Source: an uncultured Veillonella sp.
GTDB lineage: Bacteria; Bacillota; Negativicutes; Veillonellales; Veillonellaceae
Assembly (NCBI GenBank): GCA_900766125.1
Contig: CAAFUD010000261.1
Location: 1 to 55,211 of the forward strand
DNA: 55,211 nucleotides
Reading direction: 5' to 3'
The translations under genes were made by a program, and so were the position numbers. Shown here in pieces: positions 1 through 7,837 of this stretch; position 1 is the first letter of the stretch, and every line of letters starts with the position of its first letter. The notes beneath the pieces were generated by a model, which was not told the origin of the DNA, did no database searches, and saw nothing but the letters and a program-made list of their open reading frames with translations.

Positions 1-1013
1 CAGGTAAAACTGTCATTCGTAATGTAGCTAAAGGCGCTGTCAAAGTAGTGAATGGCCAAAATACAACCGTTACTACAGGCACAGATGGTGATGCTACAAC
101 ATATGCAGTTAACGTATCTAATGATGCTATTAAAGGTGCAGTACAACCAGAACTCAATAAAAAGGCCAATACTGATGCTTCTAACCTAACAGGTACAGAT
201 GTATCCAAATGGCAAGAAAAACTCGGTACAGGCACTGTAGCAGCAGGAAACACAGGATTGGTAACAGGCGATACTGTATACAATGTTGTTAGAAATTCAG
301 CAGGTAATCCATTAGCTGTAGCTTATGATTCGACTGCTAAAGATCATATCTCCTTAAATGGTCAAAACGGAACTATCATTTCTAATGTTAGAAATGGTCA
401 AGTAGCTGAAGGTTCTATGGATGCTGTTAATGGTGGCCAATTATTTGAAACTAATAGTCGTATTAATCAATTAGGTGGCGAAGTAAAACACGTAGGCGCT
501 ATTTCTGCTGCTCTAGCAGGGTTACATCCACAAGAATATGATGACCATTATAAACTATCTATAGCAGTTGCTAGAGGTACTTATGATGGTGCAAGTGCTT
601 TTGCACTTGGTGCTTTCTATCGCCCTAATTCTGATTTAATGTTTAATGCAGCAAGTACTATTTCTTCTGGGAAAAAAGCCTATACAGTTGGTGTATCTTA
701 TAAATTTGGTACATCTACTAAACAATCTGTTCTTGCAGAAAATGCTGCTCTTCAAGATAAAGTAAATAAATTAGAATCTATGATGAATACTATCGTCAAT
801 AGTCCTTTATTTAAATTATCTAAAGAACGTTCTACATTCCCAGATGTTCCATCTGAACGTTGGGATGCACCTGCTGTAGAAACACTTCATGCTAACGGAA
901 TCATTCAAGGCTACCCAGATGGAACTTTTAAAGGTGATCAACCTATGTCCCGTTCTGAATATGCCAAAATGATTTACGAATTAGCGGAAAAGTTAACTAC
1001 TCCTAATAATTAA
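1..1013 (+). CDS. Trimeric autotransporter adhesin, C-terminal part (continues from 53081-55160 across the circular join)
   Basis: The reading frame is open from base 3 and continues in frame from the gene that starts at 53081. The joined protein is 1030 residues, and this part holds roughly residues 694-1030. In order I see stalk and neck sequence, a YadA-type membrane anchor (about residues 859-929, ending in the barrel-like GVSYKF), a short coiled coil (930-970), and one SLH domain (973-1022, starting FPDVPSERW and containing GYPDGTF). Trimeric autotransporters form an outer-membrane barrel that exports their own head and stalk for adhesion. The barrel is normally the last element. Here it is followed by a domain that in Negativicutes binds peptidoglycan, so the protein may tie the outer membrane to the wall. 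The adhesin assignment is firm; the tethering role is inference. Confidence 0.93.
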   Translation, partial: GKTVIRNVAKGAVKVVNGQNTTVTTGTDGDATTYAVNVSNDAIKGAVQPELNKKANTDASNLTGTDVSKWQEKLGTGTVAAGNTGLVTGDTVYNVVRNSAGNPLAVAYDSTAKDHISLNGQNGTIISNVRNGQVAEGSMDAVNGGQLFETNSRINQLGGEVKHVGAISAALAGLHPQEYDDHYKLSIAVARGTYDGASAFALGAFYRPNSDLMFNAASTISSGKKAYTVGVSYKFGTSTKQSVLAENAALQDKVNKLESMMNTIVNSPLFKLSKERSTFPDVPSERWDAPAVETLHANGIIQGYPDGTFKGDQPMSRSEYAKMIYELAEKLTTPNN

Positions 1014-1025
1014 TCATCAAAAAAA

Positions 1026-1064
1026 CAAGTGCATAAGTAAAACTTATGCACTTGCCTATTTTTT
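1026..1064 (+). terminator. Intrinsic terminator after the adhesin gene
   Basis: A perfect 12-bp stem (1026-1037 with 1043-1054, loop TAAAA) is followed after a few bases by a run of T. It lies 12 bases after the adhesin stop codon. Confidence 0.9.
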
Positions 1065-1141
1065 ACTAACTGTATTTACACAAAACAATAAATTAATAAA
1101 AATATTTAGTATTTTATTGTTTAATACATGAGGTGTTAATT

Positions 1142-2878
1142 ATGAATATTACTACGTTAAGTAATTTTAAAGCTCGCATTAATGATATTGAATTTAACAA
1201 TGAACAGGACTTTAATTCTGCATCATTTTTACTAGAAAATATAGAAGAACGCTTTAATATTTCAATCACAGATCCTGATTTTACAAAAGATGTAAAAGAC
1301 TTTGTAGAACTTGCTTCTATTAAAGTTGATAACTTTTCTTATAGTGAATTAGAAAATGCTACAGTTTCATCTATTATGAATGCAACTAAATTATCTGATA
1401 TACAATTTTTAGCAAATGATTATGATGACGGTAATTATAAATGGAACAGTTATATCAATGATAAAGTAAAAGAGCATAGAGGGTATCCATATATTATTGA
1501 TGCTATTACTAGAGAACAATTCAATGCAATTGAATCTAATAATTCTATTGATACATTGTTGACTACTCCATTAAATAATAATTTATCTGTACAAGATAAA
1601 GAAGAGTTGTATGACAATGTAAATGAATATTACTCTAATAATTTTTTAGATGATGATTATGATGACGATTTTGAGTTTTTATATCCTAAAGATAATATTT
1701 ACGATACAGATGTTAATCAGATTGTACCTTCTGTTTTTGAGAAAAAAACAACTATTGGATTAGGTACTTGGGAATCTTGTGAAGAACTATATAATGGTGG
1801 TACTGAAGCGATTCATAAAGCCTTTATTAGTCGTGGTGAAAGTATATATAATGATGATGCATTAGAATCTAATCCAGAACTTAATAAACGGTATATTCCT
1901 CTTGAACGTGAATCATATTCGTATCGTAAATTTATCCTTGAACTAGATACCTATCTTGGTACTAACGATAAAGGCTATTATGTAGATCTTAATACTGGTT
2001 CCATTAATGATAGTCATTTATCCTTTATGAATAATGACATTATTAGTGATTCTAGCCTAGATGGGTATCCTGGTAATGAAGCACTTTACAATTATTATCC
2101 AGTTGCTATTGCTAAAGGGATGGCCACTAATCAAATTGCAGCAGATGGAGATATTCTCACTCAATTACCTGATATTATAGGTGAAACTCAATATAACGAA
2201 TTTAAAAAGGAGTTAGAGCATATTCAAGCTGAATACCCTAATCAAATTGACTATACTATCAATGATAATGGAATTGTTACAGGAATTACCCCATATTATG
2301 GTATTTATAATACTATATACAATCCTGGCACAACGGTAATTACTGATTTAGATCTTAAATATAAAGATAAAATCAATTTGTATCATGTATTAAATGGTAG
2401 AGAAGAACGCCCTATTGCAGCTATTATTACCAATGGCGTATCAAGTCAAGATTTTGAGGGCGAACATTTATTACCTGAAAATTTACGAAATGATGATAGT
2501 AAAATCATTGAGATGACAAAAAAATATGAAAACCTCTTAACTGATGAAGAAAAAAGTGTTTTTGAACATAAGTATAGAAGTGTGGCAGAAACTTTAACAA
2601 ATTCTAATGGTGGTCTTAACTTTTCTAAATTTGATAAAGAAACACAAGCTATGATGGAATCTTATGTTCGTTTAGATAAAGCAGGTCATCTTCCTCGATC
2701 ATTTACAATACGAGATATGGAAAATGTAATTCAATATAATATGGAAGTGAAATTAGAAGGGTTATTAAATCAACGTTCTGAACAAGAACTTTCAAAGAAC
2801 AATCAATTAACTGCCTCTAAAGAAACTCCTAAAATTTCATTCTCTAAACCAAAAGAAAATAAAGGTTTGGAACGATAA
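1142..2878 (+). CDS. Unknown acidic protein with possible T4SS export tail
   Basis: A 578-residue protein that I do not recognise. The ATG at 1142 is chosen because AGGTG lies 6 bases upstream; a GTG at 1133 is in frame but would overlap that site. The first 50 residues (NFKARINDIEF...) resemble the start of the DUF4116-like protein at 45438 (DFKGSINEIPF...), so they are probably a shared domain. The middle is rich in Asp, Asn and Tyr and has no motif I can name. The last residues, KISFSKPKENKGLER, nearly match the ends of the HipA-like kinase (5377) and the ArdC-like protein (40818). There is no signal peptide and no membrane segment. Sharing both ends with other plasmid proteins suggests a family of transferred or stability proteins, but this is inference. 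Confidence 0.75.
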   Translation: MNITTLSNFKARINDIEFNNEQDFNSASFLLENIEERFNISITDPDFTKDVKDFVELASIKVDNFSYSELENATVSSIMNATKLSDIQFLANDYDDGNYKWNSYINDKVKEHRGYPYIIDAITREQFNAIESNNSIDTLLTTPLNNNLSVQDKEELYDNVNEYYSNNFLDDDYDDDFEFLYPKDNIYDTDVNQIVPSVFEKKTTIGLGTWESCEELYNGGTEAIHKAFISRGESIYNDDALESNPELNKRYIPLERESYSYRKFILELDTYLGTNDKGYYVDLNTGSINDSHLSFMNNDIISDSSLDGYPGNEALYNYYPVAIAKGMATNQIAADGDILTQLPDIIGETQYNEFKKELEHIQAEYPNQIDYTINDNGIVTGITPYYGIYNTIYNPGTTVITDLDLKYKDKINLYHVLNGREERPIAAIITNGVSSQDFEGEHLLPENLRNDDSKIIEMTKKYENLLTDEEKSVFEHKYRSVAETLTNSNGGLNFSKFDKETQAMMESYVRLDKAGHLPRSFTIRDMENVIQYNMEVKLEGLLNQRSEQELSKNNQLTASKETPKISFSKPKENKGLER

Positions 2879-2965
2879 TTACATATTATTAGTGGTTGAA
2901 AACGATAAAAAAGCAATGTTTATAAGGCGATAATTAAAAAATAGGATAAAGAGGAATAAAAACAT

Positions 2966-3523
2966 ATGGCTTCTGTAGATAATAAGAATAATAATGAATT
3001 AGATAAATTTTTATTTAGTAATACGATAATAAATCAATTTAGTAGTTATGTAGATGATATTGAAAAGTTTAAAAATTTAGAATCAACGAATCGTTTTTTT
3101 AATAGTATTCTTTGTGTTATTTTACTCATTATGATTTTACATATTTTTATCCATAGTATCAGTGAATATATACCTTTTATATGCATTGCTATAAGTACGG
3201 TAATAGTTTGTTGTAAAATTCAAACTAAAGCAGAATTAACTAACATTGTAAAAGATTCATTTAAACGATACATTATATTACATCTATTAGATCAAAAAGA
3301 AGTTATCAATTTTCCAAATCCTATAGAGTTTACAGGATTTGAATTTGTTAAATCTGTATTAGATGATATACACATATTTGATCCATCAATTTGTATAATT
3401 GAACATATTGGTTATACATCTGATAAACATATAGAATCTGTTACTTTTAGAAGCATTGATTCAGAAAAACTAAGAAAAATCATTAATTTAAATAAATTGG
3501 AACACTTTGAATATATGCCATGA
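2966..3523 (+). CDS. Small membrane protein, paralog of the next gene
   Basis: A 185-residue protein of unknown function with an ATG behind a GAGGA site. Two adjacent hydrophobic helices (about residues 44-85) are followed by a soluble C-terminal half. The region after the helices (RYIILHLLDQKEVINF) aligns with the next protein (FILIHLINQERLINF), and both continue into a similar DSICI/DPSICII segment. The two genes are therefore tandem paralogs separated by 25 bases. No enzyme motif is visible. Base composition is even more AT-rich than the transfer region, as expected for acquired cargo. Confidence 0.7.
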   Translation: MASVDNKNNNELDKFLFSNTIINQFSSYVDDIEKFKNLESTNRFFNSILCVILLIMILHIFIHSISEYIPFICIAISTVIVCCKIQTKAELTNIVKDSFKRYIILHLLDQKEVINFPNPIEFTGFEFVKSVLDDIHIFDPSICIIEHIGYTSDKHIESVTFRSIDSEKLRKIINLNKLEHFEYMP

Positions 3524-3548
3524 ATAGATTTATATAAAAGGAATTACC

Positions 3549-4070
3549 ATGAATCAGAAATTTGAAACACTTATTCCATATATTACCTATAATAAAAAAG
3601 GAGGTTTTTTATACTCATTATTAATTAATAGATTCAGTTTTTTATTGTTAGGTATTTTATATGCATTAAATTTTTATTTTAATATAATTTCTTATTTTAG
3701 TAGTAGCATAACCTTCTTTATTATTAGTATCTTATTATTTATTAAAGATATGATAGATAACCAAAATAGGAAATTAGCAGCAATTGAGGGGTTTAAAATT
3801 TTTATTCTGATTCACTTAATTAATCAGGAACGTTTGATTAATTTTATTAAACCTATTAGCGAAAAAGAACTATCAATAATTTATGAATTGCTTAATGAAA
3901 TAAATAAAGAGGATTCTATTTGTATACTTCAACAAATTTATTATGAACCAGACAATCGTAATTTAATTAGTTCTATTTCTATTAAAATTAATAATCTAGC
4001 AGCTTTCAATTCTAACATTAACCCTATAAAAAATAGCTACTTTGATTTCTTTGCTCCTATTTTAAAATAA
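3549..4070 (+). CDS. Small membrane protein, paralog of the preceding gene
   Basis: A 173-residue protein of unknown function with an ATG preceded by AAAGGAA. Two hydrophobic helices at about residues 28-68 (LLGILYALNFYF..., FFIISILLFI) precede a cytoplasmic-looking domain. That domain is similar to the one in the upstream protein (HLINQERLINF, then EDSICILQQIYY). The two genes probably form an operon whose products may pair in the membrane. An immunity pair, a small toxin pair or an entry-exclusion function are all possible; nothing in the sequence decides between them. Confidence 0.7.
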   Translation: MNQKFETLIPYITYNKKGGFLYSLLINRFSFLLLGILYALNFYFNIISYFSSSITFFIISILLFIKDMIDNQNRKLAAIEGFKIFILIHLINQERLINFIKPISEKELSIIYELLNEINKEDSICILQQIYYEPDNRNLISSISIKINNLAAFNSNINPIKNSYFDFFAPILK

Positions 4071-4149
4071 GATAGATAAGTTCTTTAAAATTGTATTTGA
4101 CAGGTAAATTAGCTTAATATAAGCTAATTTAATAATAGGAGGTAGCTTC

Positions 4150-4944
4150 ATGAGAAAAGTCGGATTTGATAAAGCTTTATTTATAGCAGAAAAGATGCGC
4201 CCTGAATTTACTTACAATATGGCTAAATTAGAGGGCAATACAGCAACTTATTCCCAGGTAGAAACTATTGTTCATGGTTTATCTGTATCTGGTCTAAGTA
4301 TGCAAGATATACGACAAGTTGATAATATTGCTCGTGGTTGGAACCTGTTATTAGATGAGTTAAAAAATGGAGATTTTTCTCTATCTAAACAAAATACTAT
4401 TTTCTTAAATATGACTGTGTCTGAAGGAGAAAATAGATTAAATTTTGGTTCCTTTAGAAATGGGCCTGTTGCTATCAATGGTACAGATTATATTCCACCA
4501 ATGCATTTAGATTTACCATTACAATGGGATTCTATGATTAATTCATATAAATCCATTAGTGATCCATTAGAACAATCTATTTTCTTGTATGGAGAGCTTG
4601 CTAAAAATCAATTTTTTGGTGATGGTAATAAAAGAACTGCCTTATTGGTTATGAACGGATGCTTAATTAGCGAAGGATACTGCCCTATTACTATTTCACC
4701 AAATGATAATAAGGAATATCGTGATGTTTTATTAAATTACTATGAGAATTCAGAGGAATATAAACAACAATTTTCTGATTTTATGAAATATCAGCAATTA
4801 AAAGTACTCAAAAAATGGTCATATGATATTGATTTACCAAATACAGAATCTGAATTAGGAAAAACTATTGATGCAAGTAATATAAAAACTAAACCTGCTG
4901 TTAAAATTACTGTTATAAAAAATAAGGATGGTAGAGTTAGATGA
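4150..4944 (+). CDS. Fic-domain protein with Gln in place of the catalytic His
   Basis: A 264-residue Fido-fold protein behind AGGAGG. An N-terminal LEGN motif (residues 27-30) is typical of Fic proteins. The active-site loop at residues 153-163 reads NQFFGDGNKRT, where Fic AMPylases and Doc-like kinases have HPFxDGNKR. The GNKR anion-binding part is intact, but the catalytic His is Gln (codon CAA). Fic enzymes transfer AMP or other phosphate-containing groups to protein hydroxyls. This one may be inactive, use different chemistry, or have become an immunity or regulatory version. The last residues, KITVIKNKDGRVR, are basic and resemble the tails of other proteins here. Fic proteins are known type IV effectors in Bartonella, so export is possible. 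Confidence 0.85.
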   Translation: MRKVGFDKALFIAEKMRPEFTYNMAKLEGNTATYSQVETIVHGLSVSGLSMQDIRQVDNIARGWNLLLDELKNGDFSLSKQNTIFLNMTVSEGENRLNFGSFRNGPVAINGTDYIPPMHLDLPLQWDSMINSYKSISDPLEQSIFLYGELAKNQFFGDGNKRTALLVMNGCLISEGYCPITISPNDNKEYRDVLLNYYENSEEYKQQFSDFMKYQQLKVLKKWSYDIDLPNTESELGKTIDASNIKTKPAVKITVIKNKDGRVR

Positions 4945-4947
4945 TAA

Positions 4948-4985
4948 ATAGGGCTATGTGAAATATCATATAGCCCTATTTTATT
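4948..4985 (+). terminator. Intrinsic terminator after the Fic gene
   Basis: ATAGGGCTAT (4948-4957) pairs with ATAGCCCTAT (4970-4979), followed by a T-rich run. It lies directly behind the Fic stop codon. Confidence 0.85.
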
Positions 4986-4992
4986 TGATTGT

Positions 4993-5110
4993 AATGTATC
5001 AAAAAGTATTACATTTGATACATTAGTTATTTATGCTGCTTTTTGTATCAAAAAGTTGTATAATATATATATGAAACATTTCATATTATAATTATATATT
5101 TTGATACATT
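4993..5110. promoter_or_regulatory. Candidate resolvase recombination (res) site and promoter region
   Basis: TGTATCA (4995-5001) and TGATACA (5016-5022) form an inverted repeat spanning exactly 28 bp, the usual size of subsite I in Tn3-type res sites. Further half-sites are TGTATCA at 5044-5050 and TGATACA at 5102-5108. A separate palindrome, ATATGAAA-CA-TTTCATAT, lies near 5069-5086. The block stands directly before the remnant start of the serine resolvase (5111-5171), which is where such enzymes place their site. The role is inferred from position and symmetry. Confidence 0.55.
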
Positions 5111-5136
5111 TTGATATATATAGGATATATTTATTT

Positions 5137-5171
5137 GAGTACAAAAGAACAGAGTATAGCACGTCAAAAAG
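5137..5171 (+). repeat. 35-bp exact duplicate of the resolvase gene start (copy 2 at 6356-6390)
   Basis: Thirty-five bases starting GAGTACAAAAGAACAG are identical to 6356-6390, inside the first codons of the resolvase. In the correct frame this copy still encodes STKEQSIARQK. It is a remnant of the original gene start left in front of the inserted kinase cassette. Confidence 0.9.
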
Positions 5172-5182
5172 GAGAACTTAAT

Positions 5183-5374
5183 ATGGAATTAAAAACTCTA
5201 AGAAATTCACTTCAAGAAGATATTAATTCTTTTGAATTAGCCCTTAAAACAGGTAAAGATTTAGATATTTGGATTGAAGAATTACAATCTAGTTTAAAAG
5301 CCAATTATTATGGCCATGTTATTGATGAGAATACTTTTAATATTTTATGGAATAAATATTTTGGAGGAAATTAA
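5183..5374 (+). CDS. Small acidic protein upstream of HipA-like kinase (possible partner)
   Basis: A 63-residue protein. The frame is open further upstream, but residues before this ATG are the duplicated resolvase start, and AAAGGAG sits just before the ATG at 5183, so I choose the short form. It looks mainly helical (MELKTLRNSLQEDINSFELALKTG) with a tail ending LWNKYFGGN. It ends 2 bases before the kinase gene and is surely co-translated with it. Size and place fit a toxin-antitoxin partner, but it has no recognisable DNA-binding motif. Confidence 0.65.
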   Translation: MELKTLRNSLQEDINSFELALKTGKDLDIWIEELQSSLKANYYGHVIDENTFNILWNKYFGGN

Positions 5375-5376
5375 TA

Positions 5377-6336
5377 ATGGACTTTACAAATAATCCTATT
5401 GATAAATCTAAAGTATATGGTGGTAAAAATGGTAATAAAATCGCTATATTAATTAATAACGAACCATATATGTTGAAATTTCCGCCTATTAATAATATAA
5501 AAGGACATGAAATATCCTATAAGAATGATTGTATTAGTGAATATATATCGTGTCATATTTATAATGCACTAAATATTCCCGCCCAAGATACTCTTCTCGG
5601 TACATTTTCTATGAGTAATGGAACTCAAAAAATTGTTGTTGCTTGTAAGGATATAACTGAGCCTAATAAAAAGCTTGTAGACTTTGCTTCTCTAAAAAAT
5701 ACTATTATTGATAGTGAACATAATGGATATGGTACAGATTTAGAAGATATATTAAACACCATTAGAGAACAAACTAGAATAGATTCTAGTTTACTAGAAG
5801 AAAGATTTTGGGATATGTTTGTGGTTGATACTCTTACAGGAAACTTTGATAGACATAATGGTAATTGGGGATTCTTAATAGATAATAACAGTAAAGAATG
5901 GTCATTGGCCCCTGTGTATGATTGTGGTTCCACATTATTATCAGCCTCTTCTGATAAACAAAAACAACTTTGCTTAGATAATCAGCAAGAAATGTTAAAA
6001 AGAATATATGAATATCCAACATCAGCTATTTATTATAATGATGCTAAAATCAATATGTATAGATTTCTACAGGAATATGATAATCCTGTATTAGCTAAAT
6101 CATTAAAAAAGATTGTCCCTTTAGTAAACAGTGAACTAATTAATCCAATTATTGATAAAACTCCATATATTAGTGATATTAGTAAAACATTTTATAAAGA
6201 ATTTTTACAAAAACGTCATGAATTAATCTTAGTACCTGCACTAAGTCGGATTAAAAAAAATGAATTATTAAATACTGTTGCTCCATTAAAAATTTCATTG
6301 TCTAAACCAAAAGAGAGAGGAGGATTAGAACGATGA
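5377..6336 (+). CDS. HipA/CtkA-like protein kinase
   Basis: A 319-residue kinase of the HipA C-terminal fold. Visible features are a likely ATP-binding Lys in YMLKFP (K34), the catalytic loop GNFDRHNGN (residues 155-163, Asp158), and the metal-binding YDCG (Asp182). HipA enzymes phosphorylate targets such as glutamyl-tRNA synthetase and act as growth-slowing toxins; CtkA-type relatives are stand-alone kinases. The N-terminal HipA subdomain is short, closer to the CtkA/HipT type. The C-terminus KISLSKPKERGGLER matches tails of other proteins on the plasmid. It is preceded by a 63-residue partner and overlaps the resolvase start by four bases (ATGA). The kinase call is solid; the target is unknown. 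Confidence 0.85.
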   Translation: MDFTNNPIDKSKVYGGKNGNKIAILINNEPYMLKFPPINNIKGHEISYKNDCISEYISCHIYNALNIPAQDTLLGTFSMSNGTQKIVVACKDITEPNKKLVDFASLKNTIIDSEHNGYGTDLEDILNTIREQTRIDSSLLEERFWDMFVVDTLTGNFDRHNGNWGFLIDNNSKEWSLAPVYDCGSTLLSASSDKQKQLCLDNQQEMLKRIYEYPTSAIYYNDAKINMYRFLQEYDNPVLAKSLKKIVPLVNSELINPIIDKTPYISDISKTFYKEFLQKRHELILVPALSRIKKNELLNTVAPLKISLSKPKERGGLER

Positions 6337-6968
6337 AATTAGGCTATATTCGAGTGAGTACAAAAGAACAGAGTATAGCACGTCAAAAAGAAGAATTATT
6401 AAAACATGGAGTAGAAGAACGATTTTTATTTATAGATAAAACATCAGGTAAATCTTTCAATCGTGAACAGTATCAAATTCTAAAGTTAGCTTTACGTCAA
6501 GGTGATGAACTATATGTACATGAACTAGATCGATTAGGAAGAAATAAAAAAGCAATTTCTGAAGAACTACAATATTTTAAAGAACATAATATTATTGTAC
6601 GTATTTTAGATGTGCCAACTACAATGATTGATTACTCTACTTTTACTGATTCGATTGCTAAATCTATGCTTGAAATGATTAACAATCTTCTCATTGAAGT
6701 ATTGTCTACTCTTGCAGAACAAGAACTAGCTAAATTACACAAAAGACAGTCTGAAGGTATTCTTGCTGCTCATATAAAAGGTGTTAAATTCGGACGTCCT
6801 TGTATTCCATTTCCTGAATCTTTTTCTATCATCTATGATGGATGGAAAAATAAAGCATATACTGCTGTTGAAGCTAGAAGAAAATTAGGCATTACTCATT
6901 CAACATTTTATCGCATGGTAAAAAAATATGAATCATCATTAGAGAATATTAAAACAACAAAACAATAA
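6333..6968 (+). CDS. Serine recombinase / resolvase
   Basis: A 211-residue small serine recombinase. The catalytic Ser is Ser9 in GYIRVSTKEQ. LYVHELDRLGRN and the long E-helix are typical of the resolvase core, and the C-terminus (AVEARRKLGITHSTFYRMVKKY) is a Hin/resolvase-type helix-turn-helix. Such enzymes resolve plasmid multimers or cointegrates. The likely site is at 4993-5110, now separated from the gene by the kinase cassette. A 35-bp copy of its own start lies at 5137-5171, showing that the cassette was inserted at the gene's 5' end and the start was restored. Confidence 0.93.
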   Translation: MKLGYIRVSTKEQSIARQKEELLKHGVEERFLFIDKTSGKSFNREQYQILKLALRQGDELYVHELDRLGRNKKAISEELQYFKEHNIIVRILDVPTTMIDYSTFTDSIAKSMLEMINNLLIEVLSTLAEQELAKLHKRQSEGILAAHIKGVKFGRPCIPFPESFSIIYDGWKNKAYTAVEARRKLGITHSTFYRMVKKYESSLENIKTTKQ

Positions 6969-7030
6969 ATTATTTTATCATTTTGTTGTTTTAACAAGAA
7001 GAAATATATTGATTGATTGGGAGTACCAAT

Positions 7031-7234
7031 TTGACTATGGAGCAATTAGAATTATGTGGCTATTGTGGTCACAAACCAACAATTTCTGTATACTTTAGTT
7101 TACGAGATCAAACTATTTCATATCATATTGAATGTCCGTATTGTCATCATGATGAAGTAGTATCATCTTTAAAAAATGAGGCAATCAGAAAATGGAACTA
7201 TTTATTTCCTAGCCTTTTTCATTTGAATGATTAG
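7031..7234 (+). CDS. Lar-like zinc ribbon protein (possible restriction alleviation)
   Basis: A 67-residue protein with a TTG start chosen because GGGAG lies 7 bases upstream. Two CxxC knuckles (CGYCG and CPYCHH) and a closing AIRKWNYLF are the pattern of Lar restriction-alleviation proteins of phages and plasmids, which modulate type I restriction. The family resemblance rests only on cysteine spacing and the A-x(3)-WN ending, so the function is tentative. Confidence 0.55.
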   Translation: MTMEQLELCGYCGHKPTISVYFSLRDQTISYHIECPYCHHDEVVSSLKNEAIRKWNYLFPSLFHLND

Positions 7235-7240
7235 TGTATT

Positions 7241-7320
7241 TATAATAGAATAGAAAGTGTTCGTAGCACCGTACACGAAGCTACGCAAAGATTGTGTACA
7301 ATTACCAAGTTGCGTGAGGT
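7241..7320 (+). ncRNA. Folded leader with interleaved stems before ToxN-like gene
   Basis: A TATAAT at 7241-7246 would start RNA near 7253. The leader contains CGTAGC (7262-7267), GTACAC (7271-7276), GCTACG (7280-7285) and GTGTAC (7294-7299). The first pairs with the third and the second with the fourth, which is the order of an H-type pseudoknot. A third pairing, ACGCAA (7283-7288) with TTGCGT (7310-7315), ends directly at the GAGGTG ribosome site. Type III antitoxin RNAs are pseudoknots, but this leader has no tandem repeats and no terminator, so it may instead be a translational control element. Confidence 0.5.
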
Positions 7321-7325
7321 GTATT

Positions 7326-7787
7326 ATGAATATCGGTTTCTATTTTATAAAATCTGATTTTTTTAAACTTGTTAACTCTGGATTAGAATGGATGGATTCT
7401 AAGACTAACAAGCATATGTATTTTGTATTACCATTTAAAAATGAATTATGGGCGATCCCGCTATCTAGCCAATATGATAAGTATAAGAATTGGTATAATG
7501 AGGCAAAACAACTTAATAAAAAAAATAGATTTCTTGTGTTTGTTAACGTGATGAATAGAGATGGGGTTCTTCTAATTCAAAACGCTTTTCCTATCAATGA
7601 ATACTTTATTGATAGAGAAGCTTTTGATCATAATAATAAACACTTAACTCTACCTTTAGACCTCATTCAGTTCGTGGAAAAACGGCTAAAACTAATGAAT
7701 ACGTATGAAGAGAAAGGAATATTAAGCTTTCATGCAGATTTAAGCTTAATCCGTAATATTTTACATAAAGATAGCGGTAAACTATAG
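7326..7787 (+). CDS. ToxN/AbiQ-like type III toxin endoribonuclease
   Basis: A 153-residue protein starting at the ATG behind GAGGTG. It shares with the protein at 28557 an N-terminal FYFIKSDFF-type strand, the core LWAIPLSS (residues 41-48) and a later GVLLIQNAFPI (80-90). These match the ToxN fold (the P-L-S loop followed by GxxN/I...IPI). ToxN enzymes are RNases held in check by a repeated pseudoknot RNA and act in phage abortive infection and plasmid maintenance. Here the upstream RNA is a single folded leader. The stop codon lies in the loop of the gene's own terminator. The fold is probable; pairing with an RNA antitoxin is unproven. Confidence 0.6.
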   Translation: MNIGFYFIKSDFFKLVNSGLEWMDSKTNKHMYFVLPFKNELWAIPLSSQYDKYKNWYNEAKQLNKKNRFLVFVNVMNRDGVLLIQNAFPINEYFIDREAFDHNNKHLTLPLDLIQFVEKRLKLMNTYEEKGILSFHADLSLIRNILHKDSGKL

Positions 7788-7804
7788 GTTTACCGCTATC
7801 TTTT
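7770..7804 (+). terminator. Intrinsic terminator overlapping the toxin stop codon
   Basis: A perfect 13-bp stem (7770-7782 with 7788-7800) is followed by TTTT. The toxin's last codons form the 5' arm and its TAG stop lies in the loop. Confidence 0.85.
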
Positions 7805-7805
7805 G

Positions 7806-7823
7806 ATTATAAGCCCTGGAGGC
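7806..7823 (+). promoter_or_regulatory. Conserved leader hairpin element, copy 1 (before TOPRIM gene)
   Basis: ATTATAAGCCCTGGAGGC: GCC and GGC pair around the loop CTGGA. The SD-like GGAGG forms part of the loop and 3' arm. A second ribosome site, AGGAAGG, follows before the GTG at 7838. This is one of eleven related copies on the plasmid. Confidence 0.7.
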
Positions 7824-7837
7824 AGGAAGGTTTAATT

